Below, piece by piece: positions 1 through 12,534 of a DNA stretch of 64,000 nt; the stretch's first letter is position 1, and every line of letters starts with the position of its first letter. The position numbers and the translations under genes were made by a program. This DNA is from Sipunculus nudus (taxonomy: Eukaryota; Annelida; Sipuncula; Golfingiida; Sipunculidae), in assembly GCA_026874595.1 (NCBI GenBank), contig CM049315.1:76860901-76924900 (forward strand), written 5' to 3'. A model generated the notes under the pieces. That model was not told the origin of the DNA and ran no database searches. It worked only from the letters and a program-made list of their open reading frames with translations.

Positions 1-1000
1 GTGGTAAAATGATAGTAGTTTTCATAATCGTCATTAATTCAGTTATTATTATAATTATCATTATTATTATTGATATCATAAATATTATTGAATATTTGTG
101 GCCAAATGATAGTATTTGTCAACATCGTCATTAATTCAGTTATTATTGTTATTTTACGGGTCAATCTAAGTTATTTGATTTATCACTTTTTGAAGTGATG
201 AATTGAAAATAATTCTCTTTGTACACATTGTTAACATTAGAACTTTTTTTACAGGTGCTTGGTCACGTGACAGGGTATTAGCCTGGATGTGTACTCGTGG
301 CAGGGGAGCAGGGCCCGCTGAGGGAATCGGCGTGACGTGGATTGCCGATGTAGCGGCGGGAATGTTTTCTAATGTAATCGTAACTTACCAGAGGACTGTA
401 TAATCGAAACTAATGACAATTAGTGTGCATTTCGCTGGTGACTGATGACTGGTGCGGTGGCTTTTTTCTTCTCCCTAATGACAGATGATGAAAGAGAGGT
501 ATGTGTTTTACTGCGGAGTTTCCCCGTGACTTGTATGTTTTTTTATAGTTGGTATTTTCTGTCCGCTACAAGACCCGGACTGAAGTATGTTACTGCCATT
601 GTGACACGCGCGTGAATGTTATAAAACATGCCCAGCACCAACAAACAAATGCCTTACAATTCCTTTTTAATTTCTTTTCAACTTGGTTGGACCCTTTGCC
701 CGTAGAATAATATGACTAATATGTATTTATTATTTAAAGAGTGCTAATCCGTGGTCATGGTCGGTAGGCCATTAAGGAAATGAAAGGTTATGACCCGTGA
801 ATATTCAAAATATTTAATTTCTAACACTCTTTCTCTTATGTGTAAAGTGTACCGTAACATTGTGATGTATTAACATATATCTGACAGATAAGTTGAAAAC
901 CATTTTTTTGTTTATATTGAATACATAACACATAACATAATGTATCTGAGTATTGATTTTGATATAAATAGTATATATCACATTGACCTGAGATATCATC
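1..1000. other. AT-rich non-coding DNA with a short duplication
   Basis: No gene is recognised. A segment of about 46 bases at 7-53 (AATGATAGTA through TCATTAATTCAGTTATTATT) recurs at 104-149. The short open frames here show no domain or codon signal. Confidence 0.6.
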
Positions 1001-1004
1001 TCAG

Positions 1005-1250
1005 GACACTTGGCAGTCGAGGAGTGAAACGCGCCGCTCTCTCCGCTGGCGACCGAGGTTCGATCCCCGGTGTGGCCATGAGAATGGGTTGTAGTTGCCC
1101 GTCCAAGGTCGGTTGTTTTCTGCGGGTTCTCCGGTTTCCTCCACCCCTAAAGAAAACCAAACGCTATATATCATCTGAGCCATGGAGAGTGTCTTGATTA
1201 GTTCAATAACTATTTGTACAATCTATGTATAATAAATTAGTTTATTTAAA
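1005..1250 (+). mobile_element. tRNA-headed SINE
   Basis: A good Pol III B box, GGTTCGATCCC, lies at 1,057-1,067, with a weak A box about 50 bases upstream (TGGCAGTCGAGGAG). The body contains GGGTTCTCCGGTTTCCTCC, a conserved-core style sequence common in animal SINEs. It ends with AATAAATTAGTTTATTT, a LINE-like tail. The exact 5' boundary and SINE family are unknown to me. Confidence 0.6.
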
Positions 1251-1410
1251 CTGTCAAACCTTGATCATCATGGTCATCTCGGCAAGGCGCGGGACGAACA
1301 TCATATATTTTAGCGTGTGTGGTGGGGCGTGTGTGTGTTGATCATTGTCACGGACATTGTTATTTTTCTATTGCTTATCGATAACTATGTGATCGCTATC
1401 AGTACTCTAG

Positions 1411-4400
1411 GATTCGAGTCCACTTTTTCAGGGACTCGGACTTGGTCTGTATTTTCCTGGACTCGAACATGGTCTCCATTTTCCTGGACTCGAACTTGGT
1501 CTGCATTTTCCTGGACTCGGACTTGGTCTATATTTTCCTGGACTCGGACTTAGTCTCCATTTTACTGGACTCGGACTAGGTCTGTATTTTCCTATACTCG
1601 GACTAGGTCTGTATTTTCCTGTACTCGGACTAGGTCTGTATTTTCCTATACTCGGACTAGGTCTGTATTTTCCTGGACTCGGACTAGGTCTGTATTTTCC
1701 TAGACTCGGACTAGGTCTGTATTTTCCTGGACTCAGACTTGGTCTCCATATTCCTGGACTCGAACTTGGTCTGCATTTTCCTAGACTCGGACTAGGTCTG
1801 TATTTTCCTGTACTCGGACTAGGTCTGTATTTTCCTATACTCGGACTAGGTCTGTACTTTCCTGGACTCGGACTAGGTCTGTATTTTCCTAGACTCGGAC
1901 TAGGTCTGTATTTTCCTATACTCGGACTAGGTCTGTATTTTCCTGTACTCGGACTAGGTCTGTATTTTCCTGGACTCGGACTTGGTCTGTATTTTCCTGG
2001 ACTCGGACTTAGTCTCCATTTTACTGGACTCGGACTAGGTCTGTATTTTCCTATACTCGGACTAGGTCTGTATTTTCCTATACTCGGACTAGGTATGTAT
2101 TTTCCTATACTCGGACTAGGTCTGTATTTTCCTGGACTCAGACTTGGTCTGTATTTTCCTGGACTCAGACTTGGTCTCCATATTCCTGGACTCGGACTAG
2201 GTATGTATTTTCCTATACTCGGACTTGGTCTGTATTTTCCTATACTCGGACTAGGTCTGTATTTTCCTGTACTCGGACTAGGTCTGTATTTTCCTATACT
2301 CGGACTAGGTATGTATTTTCCTGGACTCGGACTTGGTCTGTATTTTCCTGGACTCGGACTTAGTCTCCATTTTACTGGAATCGGACTAGGTCTGTATTTT
2401 CCTATACTCGGACTAGGTCTGTATTTTCCTATACTCGGACTAGGTATGTATTTTCCTATACTCTGACTAGGTCTGTATTTTCCTGGACTCAGACTTGGTC
2501 TCCATATTCCTGGACTCGGACTAGGTATGTATTTTCCTATACTCGGACATGGTCTGTATTTTCCTGGACTCGGACTTAGTCTCCATTTTACTGGACTCGG
2601 ACTAGGTCTGTATTTTCCTATACTCGGACTAGGTCTGTATTTTCCTATACTCGGACTAGGTATGTATTTTCCTATACTCGGACTAGGTCTGTATTTTCCT
2701 GGACTCAGACTTGGTCTCCATATTCCTGGACTCGGACTAGGTATGTATTTTCCTATACTCGGACTTGGTCTGTATTTTCCTGGACTCGGACTTAGTCTCC
2801 ATTTTACTGGACTCGGACTAGGTCTGTATTTTCCTATACTCGGACTAGGTCTGTATTTTCATATACCCGGACTAGGTCTGTATTTTCCTGTACTCGGACT
2901 AGGTCTGTATTTTCCTATACTCGGACTTGGTCTGTATTTTCCTATACTCGGACTAGGTCTGTATTTTCCTGTACTCGGACTTGGTCTGTATTTTCCTAGA
3001 CTCGGACTAGGTCTGTATTTTCCTATACTCGGACTAGGTGTGTATTTTCCTGTACTCGGACTAGGTCTGTATTTTCCTATACTCGGACTAGGTCTGTATT
3101 TTCCTGGACTCAGACTTGGTCTCCATATTCCTGGACTCGGACTTGGTCTGTATTTTCCTATACTCGGACTAGGTCTGTATTTTCCTATACTCGGACTTGG
3201 TCTGTATTTTCCTGGACTCGGACTAGGTCTGCATTTTCCTGGACTCAGACTTGGTCTCCATATTCCTGGACTCGGACCTGGTCTGCATTTTCCTACACTC
3301 GGACTTGGTCTGTATTTTCCTAGACTCGGACTAGGTCTGTATTTTCATGTACTCGGACTAGGTCTGTATTTTCCTATACTCGGACTAGGTCTGTATTTTC
3401 ATGTACTCGGACTAGGTCTGTATTTTCATGTACTCGGACTAGGTCTGTATTTTCCTGGACTCAGACTTGGTCTCCATATTCCTGGACTTGGTCTTCATTT
3501 TCCTGGACTCAGACTTGGTCTCCATATTCCTGGACTCGGACTAGGTATGTATTTTCCTATACTCGGACTTGGTCTGTATTTTCCTGGACTCGGACTTAGT
3601 CTCCATTTTACTGGACTCGGACTAGGTCTGTATTTTCCTATACTCGGACTAGGTCTGTATTTTCATATACCCGGACTAGGTCTGTATTTTCCTGTACTCG
3701 GACTAGGTCTGTATTTTCCTATACTCGGACTTGGTCTGTATTTTCCTGGACTCAGACTTGGTCTGTATTTTCCTGTACTCGGACTAGGTCTGTATTTTCC
3801 TATACTCGGACTAGGTGTGTATTTTCCTGTACTCGGACTAGGTCTGTATTTTCCTATACTCGGACTAGGTCTGTATTTTCCTGGACTCAGACTTGGTCTC
3901 CATATTCCTGGACTCGGACTTGGTCTGTATTTTCCTATACTCGGACTAGGTCTGTATTTTCCTATACTCGGACTTGGTCTGTATTTTCCTGGACTCGGAC
4001 TAGGTCTGCATTTTCCTGGACTCAGACTTGGTCTCCATATTCCTGGACTCGGACCTGGTCTGCATTTTCCTACACTCGGACTTGGTCTGTATTTTCCTAG
4101 ACTCGGACTAGGTCTGTATTTTCATGTACTCGGACTAGGTCTGTATTTTCCTATACTCGGACTAGGTCTGTATTTTCATGTACTCGGACTAGGTCTGTAT
4201 TTTCATGTACTCGGACTAGTTCTGTATTTTCCTGGACTCAGACTTGGTCTCCATATTCCTGGACTCGAACATGGTCTTCATTTTCCTGGACTCGAACTTG
4301 GTCTGTATTTTCCTGGTCTCGGACTTGGTCTGCATTTTCCTGGGTTCGGTCTTGGTCTGCATTTTCCTGGACTTGGTCTTCATTTTCCTGGACTTGGTCT

Positions 4401-4505
4401 TCATTTTCCTGGACTTGGTCTTCATTTTCCTGGACTTAGTCTTCATTTTCCTGGACTTGGTCTTAATTTTCCTGGATTTGGTCTTCATTTTCCTGGACTA
4501 TTACT
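1411..4505. repeat. 27-bp minisatellite of about 3.1 kb
   Basis: There are about 110 contiguous copies of CTCGGACTAGGTCTGTATTT plus TCCTATA and variants. Because 27 is divisible by 3, long stop-free frames arise, including about 660 codons from 2,527 encoding a nine-residue hydrophobic repeat (GLGLYFPIL). I treat these as non-coding. A block starting at 2,701 recurs 777-804 bases later from 3,505, a higher-order duplication. The last units (about 4,365-4,500) are a 21-bp derivative lacking 6 bases of the 27-mer. Confidence 0.97.
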
Positions 4506-4752
4506 TGTGCTCTGACTGGGGGCCATGACTGAAGAAATCAGTTCATCCCGAGTTCAGTAGAAAAATAGTCTGTCACGTAAGGCCTGACTTTCAAATTGGA
4601 AAACTTACCTTAACTTTTAAGTGCGAACTAATGACAAAATATTACAAAAACAAGTTTAGACTAAAAATGTTATTCAATATTTAAATAAAACATCAGGTGT
4701 AAATTGACATTAAAATGCACATGGTTATCTCTGATTCCTGTACTGATTTATA

Positions 4753-4944
4753 GTGCTTTTAATTGAAATATTTCCTGCTCCGACTCGGGTTTGGACTCTT
4801 GTTCAAAAAGACTCGGGCTCGAAGAAGGCGGACTTGGATTCGAACCTCAGGGACTCGGACTTGTACTCAGGTGGCTTTGACTTTCACTTACACTCGGGCT
4901 CGGGTATAATGAGGACTCGACCACAACTGGACTCGAACTTATAG
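4753..4944. repeat. Degenerate GACTCGG-rich repeat
   Basis: Scattered GACTCGGGCT, GGACTCGGAC and GACTCGAAC words resemble a decayed relative of the adjacent 27-bp array. Similar GAGTC/TCGAG-rich stretches occur at about 53,250-53,345, and GGTCTCGG words at about 28,110-28,200. Confidence 0.4.
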
Positions 4945-5210
4945 ATCAAACAAACTTTGTAGTTGTGTGTTCTCAATATAGGTCTGTGTCAACCAATTTA
5001 GATTTGATGGTTTCATGCACAGATGGACTGTAGAGGTGTTAATTACTTCGGCACCTGCGGTTTGCCATGGTTTCTGTCTCTATCTGCCTCCTACCACAAT
5101 CACGTGCTATAGCAACCCCGTTATAGGCCGTACAAATACATCCTCATCCTTCGCTGTACTATATGAGGCTGGCACAGTTACTGTTGCTGCTACAAACCCC
5201 CTTATCTGAA
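4943..5210 (+). repeat. Dispersed direct repeat, copy 1
   Basis: This segment begins ATCAAACAAACTTTG and includes GATGGTTTCATGCACAGAT, CCACAATCAC and CTGGCACAGTTAC. It is about 80% alike to 6,340-6,610 in the same orientation. No terminal repeats or coding capacity are visible, so its class is unknown. Confidence 0.65.
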
Positions 5211-6339
5211 TCTCTTAATTAAAAAAAGTTTAATTAAACTTACCCCTAAACACTTTTGAGAGATTATGTGGAAGCGTAGAGTAAAAGAAACAATGGTTTA
5301 TGACAAACTACAAAGTAAATCTAGAAATAAATAACTAAATTTATGTTACTGTCATAACACAATGCAACGTGCAATATAATGCTGACCCGGACGGTTATTG
5401 AACTTGTACACAAGCGCTACCTTGTGGCCGTTCGGTAAATCACGGCACTGTACTGTTTCTCTTAAAAAAACTGAGAAACCTCGAAGGCAATACATAAGTT
5501 ATAGTTATTCTTGTTATTGCCGTGACAGTGTCGGCTTGTTATTAAGAGCTTTTCACTTCATGTAATGCCTGTATTTCTGGCCATTATTTCTGCACCGCCG
5601 TATTAAGGCAAGATTTATTGACAAGTGAGTGCGCAGTTCACTTTTTTATACTGCTATCCCCACTTTGTTCACAAATAAGCGAAATTTTCTAATGTTGTTC
5701 GGAAACCAGCTATAATCAGGAAGCGGTCCTATTATAGTGAATTGAGATCTTACATTAAGGACCTCTTTGCTTGCTTTTCGGTCTGTACATCATTTCAGTT
5801 TTTGTCCACACACACTGTTCATCACATTAATGCAAATATTACATTCGAAGGGAATCCAACAAGACCGGGTTCTCCTGTCTCAGCGGGAGCTCGTAAAACA
5901 CAGCCGGATACCACCGAAAAGGATTCTGGGAAGAAAGTGTAAATCACATGTAATGGTCATCAAGGGATGGCGGTCGTCCCGCTGGGTATGTGCTCTCGCC
6001 GCATGCCGTTTCTCCAGCCTCCCTTTCAGTTGCTGCCGCAGCAATATGAACCCGTACCTAATTGATATAAAGAAATCTTGCAGGCCCCCTTGTCATAATC
6101 AATAATGATGTGGCGCTCTTACTGTTACATAATTAAGCTCAATAAAGACGTGCAACTCTTACAGTTATATAATTACGTGCGCTAAAGTGGCGCTGCAACT
6201 CCAGTTATATAATTATGTTATCATTTTATGAAAGGAATTTATTTGAAATACTTCCATCCTTTGTCGTAAAACCGTTTCCTTGGCGCAAAGATGGTTCATT
6301 TAATTATGTGTCCCTTGTTGTGTACCGCTACAGATTATG
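5211..6339. other. Non-coding stretch
   Basis: Nothing recognisable beyond short random open frames. Confidence 0.5.
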
Positions 6340-6610
6340 GATCAAACAAACTTTGCAGTTGTGTGCTCTCAATATAGATTTGTGTCACCCAATTTAGATT
6401 TGATGGTTTCATGCACAGATTGACTTAATTACTTCGGCATCTGTGGTTTATCATGGCCTCAATCTGCACCAGCGTCCAACCACAATCACCTGCTGTAAGC
6501 ACCCCGTTATAGACCTTGTATAAAGCATTTTTCGTCCTTAGCTGTACACTATCAAAAACTGGCACAGTTACAGCAGCAATGCTGCGACATATGGTAAAAA
6601 ACCTATCCTT
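6340..6610 (+). repeat. Dispersed direct repeat, copy 2
   Basis: This is the second copy of the repeat at 4,943-5,210, sharing ATCAAACAAACTTTG, GATGGTTTCATGCACAGAT and CTGGCACAGTTAC. The two copies lie about 1.4 kb apart. Confidence 0.65.
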
Positions 6611-7514
6611 GACTGCTAACCAAATAAACAAGAGGTCCATTAATCCAGGCGACGCCATCTTTACTACCGCCGTTACGATGACCTGTCACCATTACACGTC
6701 AAATGACCCAAAGTGGGTCACATCTTGTTCTGTTATGGTCAATATCTAATATAAAAGGAGTGGGTCAAATGTTTGTGAATTCTCGTTCTTGTATACTTTT
6801 ATTTACTCATATTTTGAAGAAGTCGAATTACCAAATATAAAACCTAATAAAAACAAAGAATATAAAATTTATTGACACCAAAAAACAAAGTAAGAAACCT
6901 AAAATCCAAAGATCTGACACTTTTATGTTACTTGAATAAATATGATTTGCAATATATAAAATAAATTGTCTTTTTTGAAACATAACCAAATCACATAGAG
7001 TATCATGTATATATGAAAAGCAATAAGTATTTGTTTGTTGCCTTTTTATTATTGTAATGCGAAAAAAGATACATGTCAGCTTATATTTCAGTGGTGGCTA
7101 GTTGTCTTTGAAAATAGATACATGTCAGCTCATATTTCAGTGGTGGCCAGTTGTCTTTGGACGGTCGCAGACTTTCGCGCGACCGACATATGGTGGTCTA
7201 ACCCAGTCGCAAATAACATTTTGCCTCTACGGCGAGGATTCGGTCATTCATGTGGTTTTACGACATGATTCGGACAATCGCACAATCTCAAGCGACTAGC
7301 CTCATGATTATCATCGGCAGTGGTGGTACGACAAGTCGTTACGAGTCGCAATACAAGTCGCAGGTGTTCACTGGTTCGTGGTTCAGTATTATTCTTGTGT
7401 GACTGCAACTGACTTTATGGCAAAAATTCGTATCCAGTCACTTGTTTCCTGCGATAAGGTGTGACTGGACTCTAGTAGACTTCGTCGTTTCAGGAAACAC
7501 GATAGCGTTCGCTC
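6611..7514. other. Non-coding stretch with a short tandem duplication
   Basis: A 46-bp unit containing ATACATGTCAGC and TTTCAGTGGTGG is duplicated at about 7,068-7,160. From 7,165 to 7,380 there are several scattered GTCGC/GCGAC words, but no clear element boundary. Confidence 0.55.
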
Positions 7515-7865
7515 TGCCTATATGTAGAGCACAGGCACTTGTTTCCAGCAAAAAAAATGGCTTAGGAACTGTCAACACACTGAGTATGGGCGATATACCA
7601 GTAATTAAAGGACAAGGTAATGAACTCCACCGCTGAGTGGTGGAAGACAACTTTTTTTACACAAGTCCGAAATCCGGGAAATTATCCGTTTCACAAGCAC
7701 GATCGCACGTCTTTTTGTTGAATACTTCTTCATTTACAAGAGTAATCTTTCGAAAATAAAAGTTCTCCACACTAATCGTGAATTTTGGCACATGTGTTCA
7801 AGCTGCGACACCGTCATTTGTCATGTATACATTTGCTAGTTGCGGAAGTTGACGTGATCCCTTCC
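7515..7865 (+). repeat. Outer inverted repeat, left arm
   Basis: This segment matches the reverse complement of about 16,445-16,805, including ACTGAGTATGGGCGATATA, CAAGGTAATGAACTCCA, TTCACAAGCACGATCG and GCTGCGACACCGTCA. Both copies have partial reading frames, but indels break them relative to each other. Coding origin is possible and unproven. Confidence 0.7.
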
Positions 7866-8171
7866 TGTATGGACAGCACGGCATTCACTGGTGCTAAGTA
7901 CGTTAATTGTCTAATTGTGTAATGACGATTGATAAATGAATTCAGTTCACTATAATCAATATAATTAATACGGAGTTGGATTTTTCTAGACCACGGTTTA
8001 CCTGCTTCCGTTCTGATTTGACTCTCCAAATTCGGCACACGTATCGGTGGTGCGCTCTTCTAGGACAAGTTTGTTTTATTTTGCGGGATTATGCCCTATT
8101 AAGCTAAATAATTAATGATTTTATATTTCCCAATAAGGTGCCCCTATTTCTTTTGTGCTGCAAGGTCCTCC

Positions 8172-9175
8172 ACGCCTGTGACGCTTTTTCAGGAGGCACC
8201 TCAGGGATTCTAACTGGCCTATTAAGACCGTGGATAGAGCGCATGTCCTGTCCAAACGGCATTTCTGTGCAATACGCGGTCACCCATGTCTACTATAATC
8301 CCCATTGATCGCCCATGTCAATTGTAGCGCCTCTAAAGGAATTTTCTCTGTCAAAAGGAAGTAAAGATTTTTTATCCAAAGACCACATGACTCCGCTTTC
8401 AATGCGAGGTCTTTTCAGTTTGGTCAACACTGGGAACTGAGTCCAATGATGTAACCAACGTTTGACAATTGTTTTATACATTCAAAAATATCTTTCAATG
8501 ATAACTATTGTTTCAAAAGTTCGGCCAAGTCATGTGTTTTATTAAGTTTTATTTTCAAAAAGAAGCCTCACAACTTAATTATCTTTCGGGTGTTTTTTTT
8601 TTTTTTTTTTTTTTTTTGGGGGGGGGGGGGGGTTCGCATGTATTTGCTAAGATTTGCTAAGAATATCACCAGTACGTCGGGGGGGGGGGGGGGGGGGGGT
8701 CACATTTACTTGTTAAGGTCAGTTGTCTGTAGGGACGGTGAAACATGAAAAAATATCACCAGTACATCGGGGGGGGGGGTTCACATTTATTTGTTAAGGT
8801 CCGTTGTCTGTAGGGACGGTGAAACATGAATAAAATATCAGCAGTACATCTTGGGGGGGGGGGTCACATATATTTGTTAAGGTCCGTTGTCTGTAGAGAC
8901 AAAAAAATGTCACCAGTACATCTTTAATTTGAGAATCTGTAGTCAGGGCGTACAGACCTCCACCAGAATCTCCTTTAATATCAATCATGTGTTCACGTGT
9001 ATGCGTTTCATGTCTGAACACTGTCATGCTTCAGTAACACCAGTTCACCTTGCGCGTGGCAGAACAAATTAATACGAATGGGTGGCTTCCACAAGGAATG
9101 GTCCTTTGTCATAATGGTTCATTAGAAAATATATTTTGTGGTTATTCTTATTACCTCCAAAATGAAATGGACTTT
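8172..9175 (+). repeat. Flanking direct repeat, left copy
   Basis: The order of shared blocks matches 13,586-14,256 in the same orientation: GACGCTTTTTTCAGGAGG-like, TCTGTCAAAAGGAAGT, ATACATTCA..TATCTTTC, GTTCGGCC, then GTGGCAGAACAA and TACGAATGGG. It is longer than its partner because of an internal poly-G minisatellite. Class unknown. Confidence 0.65.
8600..8925. repeat. Roughly 88-bp minisatellite with poly-G junctions
   Basis: About four copies, each containing ACATTTATTTGTTAAGGTCC, GTCTGTAGGGACGGTGAA and ATCACCAGTACATC, are joined by runs of 10-20 G. A run of about 26 T precedes the first G run. Confidence 0.85.
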
Positions 9176-9479
9176 TGATATGTCTTCTCCCTAATAGTCC
9201 CGTCAACGAATGACTTAGGTTGGACAAAAATGTTATCAAAGGTTTCTCACCTGAAATAGATTCACTGATGGTGTCTTAGTGCACAAAGAAAAACCCCGCC
9301 AGATTCCACCCATGGCAAAGTGTCATTTTCACCCCAAATCCAAGATGGCCGCCATTATAAGGGGTGAAATATTTAAGTGGCCATAATTCCATAACTAACT
9401 GACACAGAAACACATTTATGGTGTCATTTCCACCTAACATTAGGATGCCCGTTCATTTGGTGACACTTCTGATGTCATA

Positions 9480-10740
9480 AATGGTACACTTCCGGTATAA
9501 GGCCAAGGCCAATGTCAAATTTTGCAGAAAAAAAGCCAAAATCGCCATGATATGGAATTTTTTTCAACCAAATGTTATAAAAACCTATCTCAAGTAATAT
9601 TTTCATTAGACATTAGGCTTTACATTCATTTGGTGATACCTCTGAGGTCATAAAAGGTACATATCATACATTAAGGTCAAGGTCAATGTCATATACTTCC
9701 AAAGATAAAGCAACAATCGCCATGATGTAACATGTTTTTGCAACAAGTGGCATAGAAATGCATTAAAGTTGTCATATCTAACTTACTTAAGAATGCCCAT
9801 GCATTTGGTGACACTTCTGAGGTCTGGAAGTGCATATAGCATCCATCAAGGTCATGGTCAAAGTAAAATTTGGAAGCGACAAGCAACACTCGTAATGGTA
9901 TGGTACTTTTTTTTAACGTGTTATAGAAACATATTTTTAGTGTCTTTTCCACTTGACTTTAGGATGATGAGAATGCCCATTCATTTGTTTAAACTATAAG
10001 GTCATAAAAGATTCCTATCGAGCAATAAGGTCAAGGTCAAAGCCGAACTTGGATGAGAAATAGTAACGATCGCCATTATATATCGCATGTTTTTGCAGGA
10101 AAGTGACATAGAAACCCATACAAAGGGTCATTTTCATCTAAATTTATAGCACATATTTATTTAGTGATAGTTTTGAGGCCAGGAAAGGTTCATATCATGC
10201 ATTAAGGTCAAGGTCAAGTTCTTCGGAAAACTGCAAACTGTCCATTATTTGGCATGTTTTTTTACAGGAAACTGACCTAGAAAACATTCTCAGTGTTATT
10301 TCAATCTTATTTCAGAAAGGACCTTCATGTGATGATAGTTCTGAGGCCAGAAAATTATAAGTTTCTATCATGCATTAAGTTCAAATTCAAGTTTCCCCCC
10401 TTAGGATAACAGGCAAAACTGTCTATGATATGACATGTTTTTCAAGGTAATGACATAGAAACATTCAAAGTGTTACCATCTAAATTTAGAATGGACTTTA
10501 TGTGGTGATAGTTTTGAGTCCTGGAAAGGTTTATCATGCATTAAGGGTTAGGTTAAGTTCTTAGGAGAACTGCTAACTGTCGATGATGTGGCATGTTTTT
10601 GCAAAAAATAACACAGAAAAACATCAAGGGCATCACATCTAGCTAACAATAGTATTCCACTCATTTAGTGATATTGCTTAGGTCATAATTCGAACATATC
10701 ATGCATTTTGTTCCAGGTTAATATCAAATTAGATAGGGGA
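9480..10740 (+). repeat. Tandem modules with AGGTCA pairs, left arm
   Basis: About eight copies of roughly 175 bp each carry a motif near TTAAGGTCAAGGTCAA. Intact AGGTCAAGGTCA lies at 9,674-9,685, 10,028-10,039 and 10,205-10,216, with degenerate forms near 9,500, 9,850, 10,380, 10,545 and 10,711. Other recurrent words are GCATGTTTTTGCA, TAGAAACAT and GTGATA. Confidence 0.75.
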
Positions 10741-11781
10741 ATAAGCCAAACTTGCTATGATATGATACATTTTGGAAAAATATGACATTAATGAGATGTA
10801 GGTACATCTATTAACTTGTCACTGTAACTATTTTGATTATGCCCAATCATCGAAAACGGAAACAAATTTCACATGCGCATGTTATAATACGTTTGAATAA
10901 CAAGATTAATATGAATGTATCATACCATATATATGCATAGTTCAGGTACATTCCATGAAGTAGGGAACCTTCAGCATTATCTTCTTAAAGCGTATCCCTA
11001 CTCTTAATTTGTGTAACATTCATGCAAGCAATTTCTTGGCATTAGCCACATACTGTTTTACACAGCAGTTCATCAGGTAAACGCTTATGAGATCAGGTTC
11101 CCCCTGCAGTTGCAATTTCCTATTTTGATATTTACAGGTGCTGCTTGTTGTGTAACCCTGATAGGCAAAGGGGCAATGGGAGATATTTTCAAACCTAACA
11201 ATTCCGGGGGATGTTATTTTCACACAATGCTTGGACCTGATGATATTTGTTAGGAGATCCAGGAGAAGCATCTATTTGACATCTATCAGGATAAGCCGCT
11301 GATAAGGACACTGGAAATCAATCTTAAGTCTTACCCCGAATGCATTCTTGACACGGCTAAAAATCATTGTCAATGGCAGATTCTGATAAGTAGCACTGAT
11401 ATGCTTTGCAGAAGAGAAGGTCAGAGTAAACATTTCTGATGAGCATGCAGAAGGAAATGCAGAATGCCAAATCTGCACAACAGCGTATAAAACCTTTATT
11501 TCTGCTACTTAACAGCCAATCTGTTGTTGCAGAGGTTACTGATACATTTATGCTGATACCACAGGTAAGACGATGAAGTTTAAACCTGTTTATGATAACA
11601 TCAAAACGGACAATTTGTGTGACACCATGGAAGAGTAGTAAGATTTTGACCACATGAAATGACTTCTCCGTCTGCATTCTTTAGGCAGATACTTCACCAC
11701 CTGAAACCCATGTGGGCATTGACAAAGTTCAGTCTTCTATAATTATCGCATATATCATTAGGCCTAAGCATCGTGATGCAC

Positions 11782-11890
11782 ATTTTGTGTTGGTGGAAGT
11801 CGAAGAACTTTACGTGTAGAAGTTGACACTCTGGGTTTTGTGTTGGTGGTAGTGGAAGAACACACCCTGTAGAAGATGAAACTCTGGGCT
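11782..11890. repeat. 55-bp tandem duplication in the palindrome loop
   Basis: TTTTGTGTTGGTGG..GTGGAAGAAC..TGTAGAAG..ACTCTGGG occurs twice in succession. A T-then-G homopolymer run follows at about 11,919-11,942. Confidence 0.7.
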
Positions 11891-12534
11891 GAAATTTTAC
11901 AACTCGAGCAGATGATTTTTTTTTTTTTGGGGGGGGGGGGGTCCTATATCATAAGTAGAGCTTCCTTGATCTACATGCTTGCCATTCTAACATTTAAGGT
12001 AATTTGGAGACATGGAGTTAGCAACTGGCTTTTTTGTGTGCTGCATACTATATGTCTATATACTATATTTAACCTTGTCATGTATGCTTCGGGGGAACGG
12101 TTTTTATCTTCAATTTGTCCTTTGTCTCTCAGGGTTACACAACAAGCAGCACCTCAATATTTCAAAATTATTAAGTGCAACTGTAGGGGTTATGTGAAAA
12201 AAAAATAAACAAATACCTATAATAAGGGGAAGCTGTACATTCTTCACCAGTATGTTATCAATGCACAGTAATTGCTTCCATGAGATGAACCCAAACTAAG
12301 AGCAGAGATACGGATAATGATGATTATGATGTGATCATGAAGAAGATAATGATGATATTTAAATGATGAATAGGTTCACAAGTTCATGGGTTGTAGATAT
12401 ACATGTATATGATATGATGGATGCATATCAAATTATTTATCACATGTGTTGTTACAAGCACGTATCAAGTTTGTTTTCAATGATTGATGCCATGTTAACC
12501 AAAGCATGGGGATGGGCATTTTCCTATCAAGTTT

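Noticed and set aside
1040-1075. A functional tRNA gene at the SINE head
   Set aside because: Only the B box is well preserved. Acceptor and anticodon stems do not form by eye, and a SINE body follows.
2527-4515. A 662-codon open frame encoding a hydrophobic nine-residue repeat
   Set aside because: It is entirely the 27-bp minisatellite read in one frame. Absence of stops follows from the period being a multiple of three, and there is no start context, non-repeat domain or upstream signal.
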